From Oscillospiraceae bacterium (GTDB taxonomy: Bacteria; Bacillota; Clostridia; Oscillospirales; Ruminococcaceae), in assembly GCA_022508885.1 (NCBI GenBank), contig JAFLUG010000005.1:1-60046 (forward strand): a stretch of 60,046 nt of DNA, written 5' to 3'. A program made the position numbers and the translations under genes. This document shows, one piece after another, positions 59,906-60,046 of the stretch (position 1 is its first letter; the number at the start of each line of letters is the position of its first letter). The notes under the pieces are model-generated. The model was not told the origin of the DNA and did not search any database. It was given only the letters and a program-made list of their open reading frames with translations.

Positions 59906-60044
59906 ATTTGCTTTTCTCAGCAAAGCCGAGAAAAGCAAATGTGGGGAAAACTCTTGTTTTCCCCACACCCTTTAGCGCCTTGCTTCGCTTGTTTCGCCGC
60001 TTTGCGGCGACCAAAGGGGACTTTTTGAAAAAAGTCCCCTTTGG
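59906..60044. repeat. Array of four further stem-loops
   Basis: Stems: 13 bp (59906-59918/59928-59940), 12 bp (59940-59951/59956-59967), 6 bp (59995-60000/60004-60009) and 16 bp (60011-60026/60029-60044). All are perfect. The last resembles the 21-54 hairpin at the window start. Confidence 0.75.
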
Positions 60045-60046
60045 AA

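Overview
This is about 60 kb of chromosome from a low-to-mid GC Gram-positive anaerobe, most probably a Clostridia member of the Ruminococcaceae/Oscillospiraceae type. The evidence is a SpoIVB sporulation protease, type III glutamine synthetase, RNase J, GdpP, ClpC, FeoAB, strong Shine-Dalgarno sites, and many sigma-A promoters of the TTGACA-17-TATAAT type. No rRNA, tRNA, CRISPR array, prophage or insertion sequence was seen. The window is mostly dense core genome. The accessory-looking part is a large stress operon at 24.2-36.1 kb.

Layout. 0-4.4 kb: a minus-strand set thiN - YfcE-type phosphodiesterase - TraB/GumN lipoprotein, then glnN with an attenuator-like leader. 4.8-7.2 kb: feoAB. 7.3-9.3 kb: an XRE/zinc-ribbon regulator, a histidine phosphatase and a second XRE regulator. 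9.3-17.3 kb: a minus-strand translation operon, rlmB - degenerate P-type ATPase-like membrane protein - tadA - flippase - rimM - trmD - era. 17.5-24.1 kb: plus-strand comM/yifB - malQ - pulA-like - aminopeptidase P, where the last gene carries an in-frame 9-bp tandem repeat.

24.2-36.1 kb: a roughly 12-kb minus-strand Ter (tellurite-resistance-type) operon. In transcription order it encodes a TerY-like VWA protein, a PP2C phosphatase, a zinc-ribbon kinase, a PMCA-type calcium ATPase, TerD, a beta-helix-TerD fusion, YceG and TelA. It starts from one consensus promoter that overlaps an inverted repeat. No TerC is present. The calcium pump may take the membrane ion-handling role beside calcium-binding TerD, and the VWA/phosphatase/kinase triad may be the signalling part.

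36.4-40.8 kb: gtrA, clpC and spoIVB. 40.8-41.5 kb: a structured 715-bp gap. 41.5-52.3 kb: a plus-strand housekeeping run rnjA - gdpP - rplI - dnaB - tilS - hpt - ftsH - GNAT - zinc-ribbon membrane protein. 52.4-52.57 kb: a possible structured RNA with its own promoter. 52.6-58.1 kb: minus-strand ppk1 - tag - small ORF, prfB, and a DRE-TIM aldolase. 58.3-59.8 kb: a large zinc-ribbon membrane protein, followed by an array of five stem-loops.

The most unusual items are the Ter operon with its calcium pump and odd TerD fusion, the 970-residue pseudo-P-type ATPase between rlmB and tadA, the glnN leader terminator, and several unexplained stem-loop elements between genes.
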